From assembly GCA_002946415.1 (NCBI GenBank), contig NJPS01000039.1:124001-188000 (forward strand): a stretch of DNA of 64,000 bases, in the 5' to 3' direction. How positions within the stretch are numbered: position 1 is the first letter of the stretch; each line of letters starts with the position of its first letter. Below are positions 1 to 12,552 of this stretch, one piece after another. Source of the stretch: Rutstroemia sp. NJR-2017a BVV2. Taxonomy: Eukaryota > Ascomycota > Leotiomycetes > Helotiales > Rutstroemiaceae. Both the position numbers and the translations under genes were made by a program. The notes below the pieces were generated by a model. The model saw only the letters and a program-made list of their open reading frames with translations, was not told the origin of the DNA and did no database searches.

Positions 1-1031
1 TCGAGTGCTCACACCACACATAGTACAACAGCACCACGCCCAAAGGAGTATATCCATAACCATACAAACGCCGGCACCAAGACGCACCCTCTGATCACTT
101 CACATCTCCATCCATTTATCCATCCATTCACCTCCAACCTCACCATCGCATCGGGCATCAACCAAATCAACCAAAAAACCAAGCCCACTTCGCACTCACA
201 CACCACACCACTCTTGGGTACACACGAGGCTGACCATCAAGCCATCCACGTTGCAAACGCACATCATCATCGCACGTCCGCAGCAGGTAGAACAAAAGTA
301 TCATGTGGTTCCTCTGACAAACGCAAACGAGGCGGGTCTTCGTCTTCCACCGTGGCTTAAAATGCTCATATCTCACTTGCATATATACACCCATCATACA
401 CATGGCCAGCGGCGTACATGAATGGGCACATAAGAGCTCTCTCTCCCACTCCCCTGCTGCTGCTTGCCCCGCGAAGCCGTTTCTTTGGTCCCCACGGTGC
501 TCAGCCCCACCTAGTACGTAGCTACGTATTCCAGGTCCGGGGGACAATTTAGGTACATCCGGACGGTGAGGGCAACGGTTGGATTTTTCACTTTTCTTTT
601 GCACGTTCAGAGAATTCTCCCAGTTCAAATTTCTACTTCTAAATAAATTACAGTAGCTCCATCTAAACGATGCAGTCGTATCATCCCTAAGTCCAAATAT
701 GCATCTTGCATACTCAGCACTCCAAAGTGAGATAGTAGTCATCATCATAAGACAGATGCCCAAAAGAGACCTCTCTGAATTCTGACTTTTCCATTCACTC
801 TCATAAACGAGCTTCAAATACATCCCTCTTAAATATGTTCGATTCATAAGCATGCATAGCGTGAGTAGAGTGTCATCATAATACTCCCAAACTCCAGAAG
901 TGCACATTAGTGATGCATTATATCCCAAGTCTTCCTTCCTATACCTAATGCTCCGGTAATCGCTAGTAGTAGACCAATTTTACAATATTTACACAAAGAT
1001 GCCAGCCTGTAGATGATGTAGTTCATCAAAC
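1..1031. other. Intergenic, 3' side of the Lon gene
   Basis: No gene is supported here. The longest open frame (minus strand, 167-928) has no ATG at its beginning, has irregular composition and resembles no family. The right part (about 950-1031) probably holds the Lon 3' UTR. The left edge may belong to a gene outside the window. Confidence 0.5.
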
Positions 1032-4000
1032 TCATTCGTCACTTTTGGATTCCTTGGGCTTTTTCTTTAGTTGATCTTTCCACAGGCTGTTTGCATGGGA
1101 TTTGTCGAGGTTAGGGAAGACGAGGTCGAAAACGTCAGAGTACCATTTGGCAGGGCGGCCTTCGATGCCTTCTTTGATATTCTATTGTTATAGTTAGCAC
1201 CTTATCATAATACCATAAGCAGTAGGATTGTAGCTTACCTCTGGGAGTTCTAGCCAGTCAGACATATTATCGTCCGGGAAAATGATCATCTTTGAACCTG
1301 CGCGTCGAGCTGCGACTGTCTTTTCCCGAAGACCTCCGATTCTCAGCACCTTTCCAGTGACTGTGAGTTCACCGGTCATGGCAATGGTTGGATCCAAAGG
1401 ATGATCCAGCGCCAATGAAAGCATAGATGTTGCCATTGTGATACCAGCAGATGGCCCATCTTTCTGAACAGCACCTTCTGGACAATGAAGATGGATCTTG
1501 GCATGATCAAAGAAGTGATTGTCCGGGAAAGTCTTGGCCATGATCGATTTAGCAAATGAGTAGGCGATAGTTGTGGACTCCTTCATGACAGCCTTCAAGT
1601 TACCAGTGGTAGCAAGACCAGGTCGACTCTCCGCCGAAAGTGCACTTTCCAATATCGATTCAACGTACAATGCAGCACCACCCATTTGTGTCCAAGCTAG
1701 ACCCATAGCAACACCCGGAGGAGTCACATCATACAGTCTATCAGACGTAAAGACAGGCGGTCCTACATAGTCCTTGAGATTCTCCTTGCTAATTGTAACA
1801 TGCACACTCTCAGGAACTTTGAGACTGATTCGAGGCTTTTCTGTTGTCTCCTTCTTGATCGTTTCAGGGGTCTCCTTGACATCACTTTCATCCTTCTTAG
1901 ACTCCTCAAGAGCTGCTTTACCTTCTTCTGTAAGAGCTTCCTCTTCAGGAAGACCAGTCTCTCCAAGGTCTTGCACGATCTTCAGAGCAGACTTGCGATA
2001 GACCTTTTCGATCTGCTTTTTGAGGTTTCTTACACCAGATTCACGGCAGTATGACTTGATCAACTCCTCAATGGCATCCTTGCTAAGGTTGACATCCACG
2101 TCCTTCAAGCCCGCCAGTTCCTTAGCTGCAGGGCCAAGATAGCGTTCTGCGATCGCCATCTTTTCGTCGGCAACATAACCAGACAGCTCAATCATTTCCA
2201 TACGATCAAGAAGTGGTCGAGGAATAGTATCTGTCATATTGGCTGTGCAGACGAATAGTACCTTAGAAAGATCGACTGGAACATCGAGGTAATGGTCGAG
2301 GAAAGAAGTATTCTGTTCTGGGTCTAGCAATTCCAGAAGCGCAGATGCTGGATCACCTTGATGGCCCCTTCCAATCTTATCAATTTCGTCGATCAAAATC
2401 AGAGGGTTTTCTGTTTGACATTTCTTCAAGGCTTGGATGATGCGTCCAGGAAGTGCACCCACGTATGTCCTTCGGTGACCCTTAATCTCGGCAACATCGG
2501 TAAGACCTCCAACACTGAATCTGTAGTACTGGCGATTAAGAGCTCTTGCGATACTCTTTCCGATACTAGTCTTACCAACACCGGGAGGTCCGACAAAGCA
2601 CAAGATCTTTCCTTCCACAGTGCCTCTGAGCTTGCCAACAGCAATGAATTCCAAGATACGATCCTTCACATCCTTGAGTCCATGGTGATCCTCGTTGAGC
2701 ACATTCATCGCATTGTTGATACCGAAGTTCTCCGCGCTACGTTGACCCCAAGGAATTTGTGTCAACCAGTCCAAGTAATTTCTAGTAACATTGAATTCGG
2801 AGGCGGCAGGCTCAAGATGTGCTAGTTTGTTAATTTCCTCATCGAAGACCTTCTTGACTGCCTCTGGCATGGCAAGCTTCGTCGCCTTCTCCTTGAATTT
2901 CTCGACTAGCTTATCCTTGCCATCGGATTCGATGCCTAGTTCCCTTCGGATACCCTTCATTTGTTCCATTAACCAGTATTCACGTTGCCGTTTCTGAATC
3001 TTGCTTTCAACATCCTTTGAAATCTTAGACTGTAATTGGGCGTTCATGAGCTCCTTTTTTAAGACAGTCAGACCCTTTTTTAAGCGCTCCTCAATGTTCA
3101 AAGTCTCGAGCACATCCTGTAGCTCAGCAACCTCACCAATAGAAACTGCAGCAGCAAAGTCGGCGAGTTTTCCAGGCTCATTCATAACATTGCCCGTGCT
3201 GGAACTCATGGAGAATGTGGAAATTTGATCCCGGAACAAGCTGTTGAGGTTTGCCACTTCCTTGAAAACATTGACAATTTCATGCGTGACGGCACGAATT
3301 ATTGGATTCTTAGGGTCATACGGTTCTTCCGCTAAGTTCTCCACGTTGACTAAGCTAACGGGGTACTTTCGCAAGAACGACGTTGGCTCATAGGGTGATG
3401 ATGGCACACCCTTCTGTTGTACAGTCCCTTCTTCGAAACTGGCAACAACGTCGCCCTTCTTCTCCGTTGGCTGGTCGTCCTTAATTGGCTTCTTTGATAT
3501 GATATCAGGAACAGCAGGGCCTTCGTCCTTTTTCGCATCCACGCCTTCCCGGTCCGGTGTAATCAAGGCAGACATCTTGATCCGACGATGCGGGTATAGC
3601 ACCGCGGTTAATGCCGTATCATCCCCATGAACTGGGAAAGCACTTGTGATCTGCGCAAACACACCCACATCATGCACATCGTCCATATTCTCGATGACAT
3701 CCTTGTCCATGTTGTCGTCCTTAAAGAGGAAAGCTCCAATGTATGGCTGGCCCCTCTTTATCATATCCTGAATAGCAGCAACGACATTGGGATCTCGAAC
3801 CGTAACAGCTTTGTAGAATCCTGGGAATAAAGGTCGCTTGGTGATCGGAATTGCCATGACTTGGGGGTACACCTCCGGAACCGTAGCTTTCTGCAAAGCC
3901 CTTTCACTTGCTCCTTTACGACCCTTCTTTCCGCCATCGCCACTGCCAGAATCACCCGCGCCACCAGCAGCGCTTCCCGTCGCATCAACTGTTCCAGCAG

Positions 4001-4376
4001 AAGCATTGCTACCGCTGGAGGAGGATGCTTCGGCAGTCTTGTTCTTCCCCGCTATCACGTCCTCGCCACTGGCCTCTTGAGGCGCCTCAACTTTCTGCTT
4101 TGCTTTCTCTTCTACCTCTTCTTCTGCCGCAGGGTCTGCTGGAGTTTTGGGGGCATCCTTTCGGTGAGGATTGGAAGTTGAAAATCTTGCGACGCCACTG
4201 AGGGAAGGATGTGCGGGGCGGGGTCGTAGAGAAGCAGCTGCTTGTCCGGTAATAACATGATTGTGCCGTATCGTCTGCCTCAAAAGTATATTCGAGGCAT
4301 GAGAACTCTGCTTAATAGAAGATCTGGTTACGTTTCGAAGCGCAATCCGCCATGGAAGATTCTGGCCGTATAGCAT
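1032..4376 (-). CDS. PIM1: Lon protease homologue, mitochondrial (PIM1)
   Basis: ATP-dependent serine protease of the mitochondrial matrix. It degrades misfolded and oxidised proteins, and yeast Pim1 also helps maintain mtDNA. Two exons (4376-1239, 1181-1032) give 1095 aa; the 57-nt intron has GTAAGC, a TGCTAAC branch point and AATAG. The N-terminus is Arg/Ser-rich and basic with few acids, as expected for a matrix presequence. It is followed by a low-complexity Gly/Ser/Ala/Glu linker (about 75-160), a LON N-terminal domain, an AAA+ module with Walker A GPPGVGKTS (near 595) and Walker B LILIDEID, and a C-terminal protease domain. The catalytic dyad is Ser976 (DGPSAGI) and Lys1019 (LREKT); the 43-residue spacing equals that of E. 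coli Lon. An acidic Lys/Glu insertion (around 820-865) precedes the protease domain, as in other fungal Lons. The short second exon is needed for the family C-terminus (EGRPAKWYSDVFDLVFP). The start is the first ATG; a frame-compatible GTG one codon upstream was not used. Confidence 0.97.
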
Positions 4377-5529
4377 CACTCTGGATTATAGAATACAAGA
4401 TGAACAAATTAAAAGTGTGGTACAAATCACCAAAGATCCAGATGAGAGTGTGCAAGAAGAAGAGGAATCTGATATTGAGAAGGAGAAAGTATGTGAGGAT
4501 ACGAATGCGAATGGCAATAGTAAGTTGTAAAAAAACGAATTTATTATTCTAAGGTTACGATTCCATGAGCTTCCTGTTCGTCATGATGTACTCGGGTAAC
4601 GATTTGCTTGCTAAGCTATCGGGACTTCTCATAGGCCCGAGTGCCCGGTAAAACGTAATTCCGCTTATTGTGGAGTAGAATTTCAACCACGGAGATGGAG
4701 CTGGGCCATTTCAGGCAAATCAATATCACTAATTGCTCATTTGGGAGCACATTCCAACTGGCTCTTCCAATGATCTTAGAGATAAGAGAGAATAAGTCAA
4801 GTTTAGGTGAACCATACACTTATTTTGAGTTCACTTCGTTCTCTAGATCTTCTCCAATGAGATCGGGGCCAGTGTTCAGCACCGGAGAATATGGGTCGGA
4901 GTTGAGCCCCCAGGTGGGTACTGTCGTGCTTCTACTCTGCTTAGCAAACCCCAGCGGGGTGCCCACCGTTGAACTGTAAAGCATCTATATTGTCGTTGCA
5001 AGAAGCATATCTAGTAGTAGAAAAGCACATGAGATAACGGAATATAAAAGTATAGCTGTGCATTGATTCTTCTAGCTTTTAGCAGCAACCATCACGAAAT
5101 CGTAGTCACACATATGTGATGTCAAGCCAAGCGCATATTACATCACTTTCTTTTCTTTTGTCAACTAATCAATCAATCAACGTCTTCATTCATCCCTAGC
5201 ATTATTCGTTTACTTCATCATCCCGCGGCATCCGGTGTCATAACTTCTTAAACAGATTGTAGACATGCTTAGAGCTCTATCACTCTAGTAGTATGGATTG
5301 TAGAGGACCATTCCGAATTCAACAGTTGTGCAATGACAGACCCTCATTTCACTGATACAAATACATGCCATGTTCCTATATCCGTAGCCTAGGAGCCACT
5401 CGCCGATACCACCTTTCGTTTAGCACTTCTCGCTCCTCCTCGGCGCCGCCTCGAATAGCTGATTGGGCTATTCATCCCGCTGTTCACCACGTAAACCCAC
5501 CACAGGCTGCGAAAGAAACTTCTAAGATA
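4377..5529. other. Intergenic between Lon and Bro1 genes
   Basis: This holds the Lon promoter side (right of 4376) and the Bro1 3' UTR (left of 5530). Open frames here are short and unconvincing. A short inverted repeat lies around 4912-4965 (GGTGGGTAC pairing with GTGCCCACC, one G-T). Nothing else is supported. Confidence 0.5.
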
Positions 5530-8500
5530 TCACTTCCATGCATTTAGTCCAGCCCAAGGATCACCCGAGCTTTGTTGCGAGGTGCCACGTGAATGTGAAG
5601 GATTGTTGCCATAGCCATAATCACTCTGCCCCGATGTGGAGCCACTGGGGTGGTGGAATGTTTGTTGTGGTCCCAAAGGCGGTGGTCCTGGTGGGGGTGG
5701 AGGAGGAACGTATCCAGGGGGAACATATTGCTGTTGGCCAGGTTGTTGCGGTGCCATAGTCGTATATGGATGTTGAGTTTGTGAAAATTGAGTTTGCGTT
5801 GGTGGAGGGGAGCGTGCGAAGTGAGTTTGGTTAGGCGGAGGTGATCGTGCGAATTGAGTCTGGGCCGGTGGTGGCGATATAGGTTGTGAGGAGTTGCGTG
5901 AATGCATGGCTGGATTATATCCTCCATAAGGAGAGGTGGTTTTGGGAACATGGCTATAAGGATCCACCCGCGGAGGTTGCTGTTGTTGAGGATAATATCC
6001 TCCTCCATTGGCAGGGGCTGGGATTGGGGGCCGTCCTGGCTGCGCAGAAGTTGTCTGTGGCGGAGGAGAGGTAGGAACCTGATACTGACCCGTGATATTT
6101 TGTGAAGGATATCGAGTTGATGGAGATGTAGAACCGTAGCCGCGTGGTGGCTTGCTGGATGAAGGGGAAGTCGAAGGGTCCATGGACATTCGTTCCATTA
6201 GTCCTCTCAAACGCTCGCGTTCCCTGTCGGCATGGCCGCTGGCATTGCTCGCTCGATCTTGCTCGATCTGGTTAAGAAGCTGTGCGCCCTCAGACCTACG
6301 GTTGTTTACGAATGTCTCAACATTCTTGTCTAGACTATTGACTGTATCTTTCATCTCCTCATACCATCGTTTGGCACTTTCAAGGCCCGCCTGAAGATCA
6401 AGAAATTCTTGATGAACTCTTTTGTACTTTGACATTACCGATGATCTCTGTCGGGTGATGCTTTCATATTTACTCTGTTCCGCCCTGACACGTTTGTCTT
6501 GTAAGAGGTCATTAAACGTGGCCGTGAGCTCCTTCATCAAAGAAGACTGCTTGTGATTTGCAGAAAGGAGACGACTTTGGTGAGGTCGGAATTTCTCAAG
6601 CTCTGCTTGGAACAGCTGACTCTCATAGTTCGAAATCGATTTCTTGTTCAAGATAAGAACGTGAGATATGTCATCGTTATGTGCCTAACCGATGATTAGA
6701 CCAAATATCTCCAAGAGCCTATTTCCACATACCTTTTCTTTCAAGTCTTTCAGTACTTGTGACCTTTCACGCTTGATAAGATTCAGCTTCTTGAGAATAT
6801 CTTCAACCTTCGCGATTTGTTCTGCGACACTCTTCTTTCCGTCATCGAAATCATCGTCGAGCAGATTTCCTTCTCGGTTGCTCGGGCTAGCCGCACTCCT
6901 CGATCTTCCCCCAACTTGAATCAGGGCTTTTTGAAACAGAACATCAGATTCGCCTAGTTCACCAGCAGACCGCATTTCGTCAAAATCAACCTCATGTTGA
7001 CAAATTTTTGAGTATAACTGGTTGTCACTACGCGCGGCTTCTTCGAGAGCTTCGCGGTAGTTTCGAATATCGTTACGTAGGGTTGATGTTAGTCTCGAAC
7101 TTGGTTGCTGTGTCCACTCCCCTTCGTACTTCGACCTCATCTTCTCGCAAACACTCTCCTCCATATCTAATTGTTTGCTGCTCTTGTCCAACATCGCTAT
7201 TATGGCCTCCTTGCTGGATCTTAAAGAATTAAAGATTGTCATAGGAGCCGTGTGGCCAGCTAAATCATCGCACCAGCCCCTGAAATCGTCGCCTCCACTT
7301 AATTCCTGGTCAAACCCGCCTTTGATTACTTGTAAAGCTCCAGGCAATCTCAAATAGTCAAGACTGGCCGCCATTTCGCTATTTGCTGTTTCCACACGCT
7401 CTGTTTCTGCCCGCACTAATTTTGCTTTCTCCTCATCATACAAGCTTGCTGATTCTGTCACAGCCATTGGCACTATTTTTTGAAAGATATCAGGGCCTGT
7501 AATGCGCTGGATATCTTGACCAGCATAGAGCTCGCTAACCGGTATAGCTTTTGCTGCAGGTAGCTTAGGAACTACGGTAAGAGCGGCCTCGGCTGGGATG
7601 GTTTGGTGATAAATATAGTCATTGTCCTTGGTAAGTTCAGCAAGTTTCTCTTGGACATTGGTAAGATGACGTCTGTTGATCTCAATGAGGGCTGTGCCGG
7701 TTTCGGTTGTGAAGTTAGAATTAGCAGGCACATTTCCCGGGAAACTGTTGGCAAGTCTATTGGCGTCTTTCGAAGTAGTCTCAGCTACTTGTAATCGAGA
7801 AATTGCTACTCCATGTGAGTTTGCATCGTCGTCTGCAAGCGCTTGGTAATATTGAGCTAGAGATGCCATGTAGTTTGCTTTAATCTGTGTAGTTGAAGTG
7901 TTACAATTTGAATCAAGACTATGATCTGAATAGAACACGAGCGTATTGCTCTAGTATACGGCGTTTAGAGGGATATAAAGCACTTACCTGCACTACTAAA
8001 AGCCAGACCTTCTCAAAGATAGCCTTGTTGACATTTTCTTGCGTTCCCTCAAGCGCCTGGGAATATAAATACCCTGCTTGGCTAGCAAGTTTTGCTAGTA
8101 GTCCGACCTTCTTCCCATCGGCAATCTGTTTCTCTAAGAACACTTCCTGGCCTTGGGCGAGCATGATTTGGATCAGAGTCTTGACGGTTTCTCGACTGAG
8201 GTCGGTGGAGGGTGCATGTAGAAAATTCTCATTGATGTAGGTGAACATCCCCGCGGATGCTTGAAAAGAATGATATGCCGTTTTGAGACCCGAGTCCTCT
8301 GATCGATTTTGATGCGCTGCATGGCATGATAGCACAGCAGATATATTAAAGATAATCGAGGCTTTTTCGTAAGCTAGGGAGTACTGCGACGTAGGTTTGT
8401 GTGTAAATGCATCGAACCTCGAAATAACGTCAGTTTGCATTCCAAGATAGGGTAGTCTGAGCACCCGGCAGAATCTTACCAGGTAAAGGATATCTTTATA

Positions 8501-8754
8501 TGGTTCTCATCCACGGGGAACCGTAGATCTAGTAGTTCCAGCTGGCCATAATATCTGTACAATAGATCTCTTCCCGCAGCGCTGTCCTTGCCCGCTCCTC
8601 GCATGTCCTGTCGTAACCGGTTGAGGGTAGCGCATTCTTCTGCATATCGTTCTGGATCATCTCCGTACGTTGTTCTGATATAGTTCTTCAGAGGTTGGAT
8701 CCAGTCTATCTCATTCGTGGCCTTTAACGGCACCGAGATCATCGGTGCTTGCAT
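5530..8754 (-). CDS. BRO1: Bro1-domain ESCRT adaptor, vacuolar protein-sorting protein Bro1
   Basis: Bro1 binds ESCRT-III (Snf7) on endosomes and recruits the ubiquitin hydrolase Doa4 during cargo sorting into multivesicular bodies. Four exons (8754-8480, 8417-7988, 7884-6733, 6684-5530) give 1003 aa, close to fungal Bro1 length. The Bro1 domain fills about residues 5-390 and contains conserved stretches such as YGDDPERYAEECATLNRLRQ and FTHKPTSQYSLAYEKASIIF. A helical, coiled-coil V domain follows (about 400-720). The tail from about 745 is Pro/Gln/Ser-rich with repeated FARSPPP(N/T)QT units, ending GDPWAGLNAWK. Introns are 62, 103 and 48 nt, all GT-AG. The start is the ATG before QAPMISVPLK; an upstream in-frame ATG at 8829 is less likely because homologues begin close to PMISVPLK. 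It could be confused with the paralogue Rim20/PalA, but the length and long Pro-rich tail favour Bro1. Confidence 0.93.
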
Positions 8755-10353
8755 CCTGATTGTCGAACAGTTGGGATGGTCGACCCAACACGATATGGCC
8801 AAAGAATATCTTGCAGATGAGTCGAACAAGGCCTAGAAATGTGGACTAGTTGCAGCTCAGGCGGGTGACAGAGCGACGATCAATAGCGCCGTTTATACGC
8901 TGTTTGATGTCGTAGGTGGAGGGAAAAGACGGTGGGGAGGAGGGGTTGTCGTCAGTCAGATTCGTTGCTTTATTTCACAGCGAAATATCTCGAGCAGATG
9001 ATCCGATCCTTGCGCAAAAATTCACTCATGTATGGCATTGTCATCAGAACAGAACGGTCCACTTTGATTTAAAGTTGTAGACGGTGATGTACGAGATTGA
9101 AAGAAGGTGACTCGGTGGAAGTCTACGAAGCAGGGTGGCCAAGCTTTCATTAATTTTGTGCTGTGGATGTGGATGCTGTGGATGCTGTTAAAGCTCTGAA
9201 TGTGGGACGAACGAGGCCTGGAAATAAATAAAAAATAGCCTTGCTTCGTGCTTGCTTGCTTGCGTGCAGCGGGAAAGCTGCAACATGCAGAAAACTTGTC
9301 TTTAAACTGCGGCCTTTCAGAAGGCCCAGATCAAGGACGATAAGCGCCGAAATTGGTTGGTACAAAGACGGATAATACCTAATTAATTACGAGTAACATC
9401 AAACTCAAAAGCTACACATTAGTACTGTAGCAGGTTCTTGTTATCTCATGGTTTTCTAGGCGTCGCTATGAAGAATCCACCAAACCGATTTGGAGCAGCG
9501 GAAGGAATAAACAAATACAAGAGGACATATAGCCTCCCAACTCTCAGAAGAAACCCATCTCTTCAAGTGGAAGATACGGAAGATATCATGATTCTAGATG
9601 ATTCTGTGATGCGATGAGACGCAACGAATTCCCTTCCACCAGGTGTTCACAGCATGTTGATAGCACCGTTAGTGGGTTACCTCAATCCATAGGGTGTCGG
9701 CGTATATGCTAAGCGCCCAATCTCCCAAGTGGTTCTACCTGAGTGGGCGGACGAGTCAGGCACAGCAAAACTGTCTTCGCCAGATTCCAATTCTACAGCT
9801 TCTCGTCGTTTCAGACGGGCGTTGGCACCGGGGAGTATTTCCCCTTATGTCGCTCACGCCACAGCCTGGGCGCATCTCCTGGTACACAATATGCAGCCAA
9901 CGTAGGTCCGGTACAGATGCAGACTGAAGTCATCACAACAGCTGTGATGGGGAAAACCTCTCATTGGTAAGCATCACCAGCTCTCCTGAACTTATCACAC
10001 TGCAACCCAACGACTGGCGAGGGAGTCCGGAACTATCTGTGATTGACTTTTCGGCACTCATGTCTGATACTGCTTTTGTGTTACCCCTGGTGTACGGGTG
10101 GAATGAATACATTTCACCTAACGCATATTTGCAGTAGGTATCTTGGGAGCTTCCGTGAGTTGAGATAATCATTCATTATACAACTAAAATCTAGGTCATA
10201 AACATATTCTAATACATACATGCTGCAAGACACGCACATGAGTATTTGGCAGCCATTATTCGTACCTCTTGAGACGCCATGCTCCACCCATGTCCCCGCT
10301 ATGCTTACACACTTTGGCATGCCGGTGCCGTTTTATTTTACAGCAAATGGCTT
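8755..10353. other. Intergenic between Bro1 and MDJ1 genes
   Basis: This holds the Bro1 5' region (about 8755-8950) and MDJ1 3' UTR (left of 10354). Imperfect TGTGGATG(C) repeats occur near 9162-9190. Small open frames (9150-9365 minus, 9694-9970 plus) show no family likeness and no plausible splicing. No RNA gene could be recognised. Confidence 0.45.
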
Positions 10354-12060
10354 TCATTTTCTATTCTCGTTATCCGAGCCACTCTTTGGCGAGCTCCCTC
10401 CTTCCTGACTTCCATCTGATGAAGAACCGCCATTTGTAAACTTGTCCCACATTGATTTGAGGAAACCCTCATGCTTGTCGTTTGCGCTATCGCTTGGAGG
10501 TGACGACCTGCGCCGTCAGATATTGGTAGAACTTGAGAAGGCAACGCTGAACTTACGAAGAACGACCAACATTCATGATTCGTTTCGCAGTCTTATCGCC
10601 CATCTCATCGGCAAGCATTTCTACGATGGTTCGTTGATTGGCGCTGAGATATTTCGGCATATTGACTTTGAACTCGACCTTCAAGTCTCCAGTTCCTCCT
10701 CTACGGCCTTCCAGTTTCTTCATGCCTTTTCCTGCTAACGTGATCTTGTCCCCAGTACCAGTTCCTGTGGCAACCTTAACGTTGACATCTCCGTCCAAAG
10801 TCGGTATTTTGACCTCGCCACCTAGTAATGCAGTCGTCAATGGAATTGTAGCGGTATACAAGATATTCGACCCTGAACGACTGAATTTAGGATCCGTAGC
10901 CACTCTGACAAGCACATAGAGGTCTCCAGCTTTGGTCCGAGCATTCGGATCGGCAGCATTCCCGGTAGCTGGCGCGTCACCTTCGTTTTCCAATTTGAGT
11001 CGCATGCCGTCCTCAATACCTCCTGGTATATCGACATTGATAGTTTTACGTTCGCGCACGACACCGTTTCCAGTACAGGTCCGGCATTCTCCTCCAGACG
11101 GTATAGACACTCCTTGACCACCGCAGGCACCACATGTTGAGGCCATCTGAAATCCACCAGACATAAAGTGCACGCGTGTTCCCGTTCCCCCGCAAGACTT
11201 GCACTCTGATCGTTTTGTGCCTGGCTTCATTCCGCTTCCCGTACATGTTCTGCAGGTCGTTAGGGGGGATATATTAATGGTCTTGCTTGTGCCCTTTGCA
11301 GCCTCTGCGAATGAGATGCTCGTCTGGACTTCAATGCTGTCCCCAACAAGTATTTCTTCCTCTTGAAACGGATTGCGTCCTCCGCTTCTGCCCCTCCTGC
11401 CTCCGGTGAAACCTCTGAATAGATCTTCAAAGTTGAAATCCGCTCCAAAACCTCCCCCAGGAAAGCCGCCCGCTCCACCTCCAAATGGTCCTGCACCCCC
11501 GAATGGATCAGCACCAGGTCCGGGTCCACCTCCAGCCCCTTGATCGAATGCAGAAGCCCCAAATTGATCCCAGGCGGCTTTCTTCTGTGGATCAGTCAAA
11601 AGTTCATATGCAGACTGTGCTTCCGCAAATTTATCTTTCGCGTTTGGATCATCTTTATTCGTATCTGGGTGGTACTTCTTCGCTAGCCCGTAATACGCCT
11701 TCTTAATAGCAGCAGCGGATGCGCCCTTGTCTACACCAAGGACTTCGTAGGGATTCTTCGTGACTTGTAGTCTTGACGAGGCATGGAACAGCTGAAGAGG
11801 ATTGATTAGTATGTGTTTCCCATGTAAGAATTTTAAGACTTGTTGCAGGAACGTACCCGTTTTTGTGAACTCGCTGATTGTGCATTATGCCGGGAAGACT
11901 TAATTCTACTTTTCGGCTCACCCAATGAAGATATTGGCCGGCTCTGTGATTGCCTACAAATGTTATCTCCAAGAGGTCGATGTCGACTTGCAGGAGCGGA
12001 GCATATAATTCTTGATGGAGTAGCGGCCCTTGTTAAAAGCCCTGCAGTACCTGTTTTCAT
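10354..12060 (-). CDS. MDJ1: Mitochondrial DnaJ-type chaperone Mdj1
   Basis: Type I J-protein of the mitochondrial matrix that stimulates the ATPase of the mtHsp70 Ssc1 (encoded at 26351-28569) during folding and delivery of damaged proteins. Three exons (12060-11857, 11791-10557, 10507-10354) give 530 aa; introns are 65 nt (TACTAAT branch) and 49 nt. Residues 1-75 are Arg/Ser-rich without acids at the start, a mitochondrial presequence. The J domain starts at NPYEVLG (81) with HPD at 109-111, followed by a Gly/Phe-rich linker. Four CxxCxGxG-type zinc motifs lie at about 248-311 ([32 protein letters not shown]), then the substrate-binding C-terminal domain. The last exon supplies a conserved [10 protein letters not shown] tail. 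The first ATG is at 12060; the longer frame upstream has only a TTG. A heat-shock-element-like site lies about 110 bp upstream. Confidence 0.95.
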
Positions 12061-12108
12061 ACTTGCGGTACAGATTCCAATGTATTTGCAAAATCCAAAT
12101 GCAGTCAA

Positions 12109-12552
12109 AAGAATGTGTTTGAGTGGGAAAAATATAAAATGTTGTTATATCAAGTCCTCAAAGACTGTTCTGGAAACTCTAACTTTTTTTTCCCCCTCGT
12201 CGCAAGGCAGAGAAATGCCAAGTCGCTGATTGGTTGCGGAGGGGATAAGGCTAGGGCGCCGATTACAAACCCGAGGCCTCGCGCATCTGGCGCATCAATA
12301 ATTTCTGGTTGACCCATTGAATAACTCATTTCTTCTGCTATATAGAGTAGCTATAATCTTTGAATTATATAAATCGCGCATTCCACGCTGTATCAGTGCA
12401 TTGTACAATCCATGGTATCTTCCCGAATATCCAGTTGTGTGCCCGTACGTACTCCTTGCTCATAGCAATATCCATGACCTAACTCCAATATCCATATTCA
12501 AAGCTGGTGGCCCACTAAACCTCAATATCAAACCTCAGCAATTCCAGAGTGC
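12109..12552. other. Intergenic between MDJ1 and SAP30-like genes
   Basis: This 0.44 kb spacer contains the MDJ1 promoter and the 3' UTR of the SAP30-like gene, both transcribed leftward. A pyrimidine run (12181-12199) and the HSE-like site at 12163-12175 are the only notable elements. I see no gene. Confidence 0.5.
12163..12175 (-). promoter_or_regulatory. Heat-shock-element-like site upstream of MDJ1
   Basis: The plus strand reads GACtgTTCtgGAA, i.e. one imperfect and two perfect nGAAn-type units in alternating orientation with 2-nt spacing. Hsf1 binds arrays of this form. The site lies 103-115 bp upstream of the MDJ1 ATG, and Hsf1 control of mitochondrial chaperones is well known in fungi. 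A match this short can occur by chance. Confidence 0.45.

Noticed and set aside
167..928. 253-codon open frame on the minus strand
   Set aside because: It begins with TTG and not ATG, has no domain or splice logic, and its composition is irregular; it is probably chance.
9690..10140. Possible structured RNA (RNase P, MRP or SRP)
   Set aside because: A string like GAGGGAGTCCGGAAC caught the eye, but no set of conserved elements for these RNAs could be assembled.
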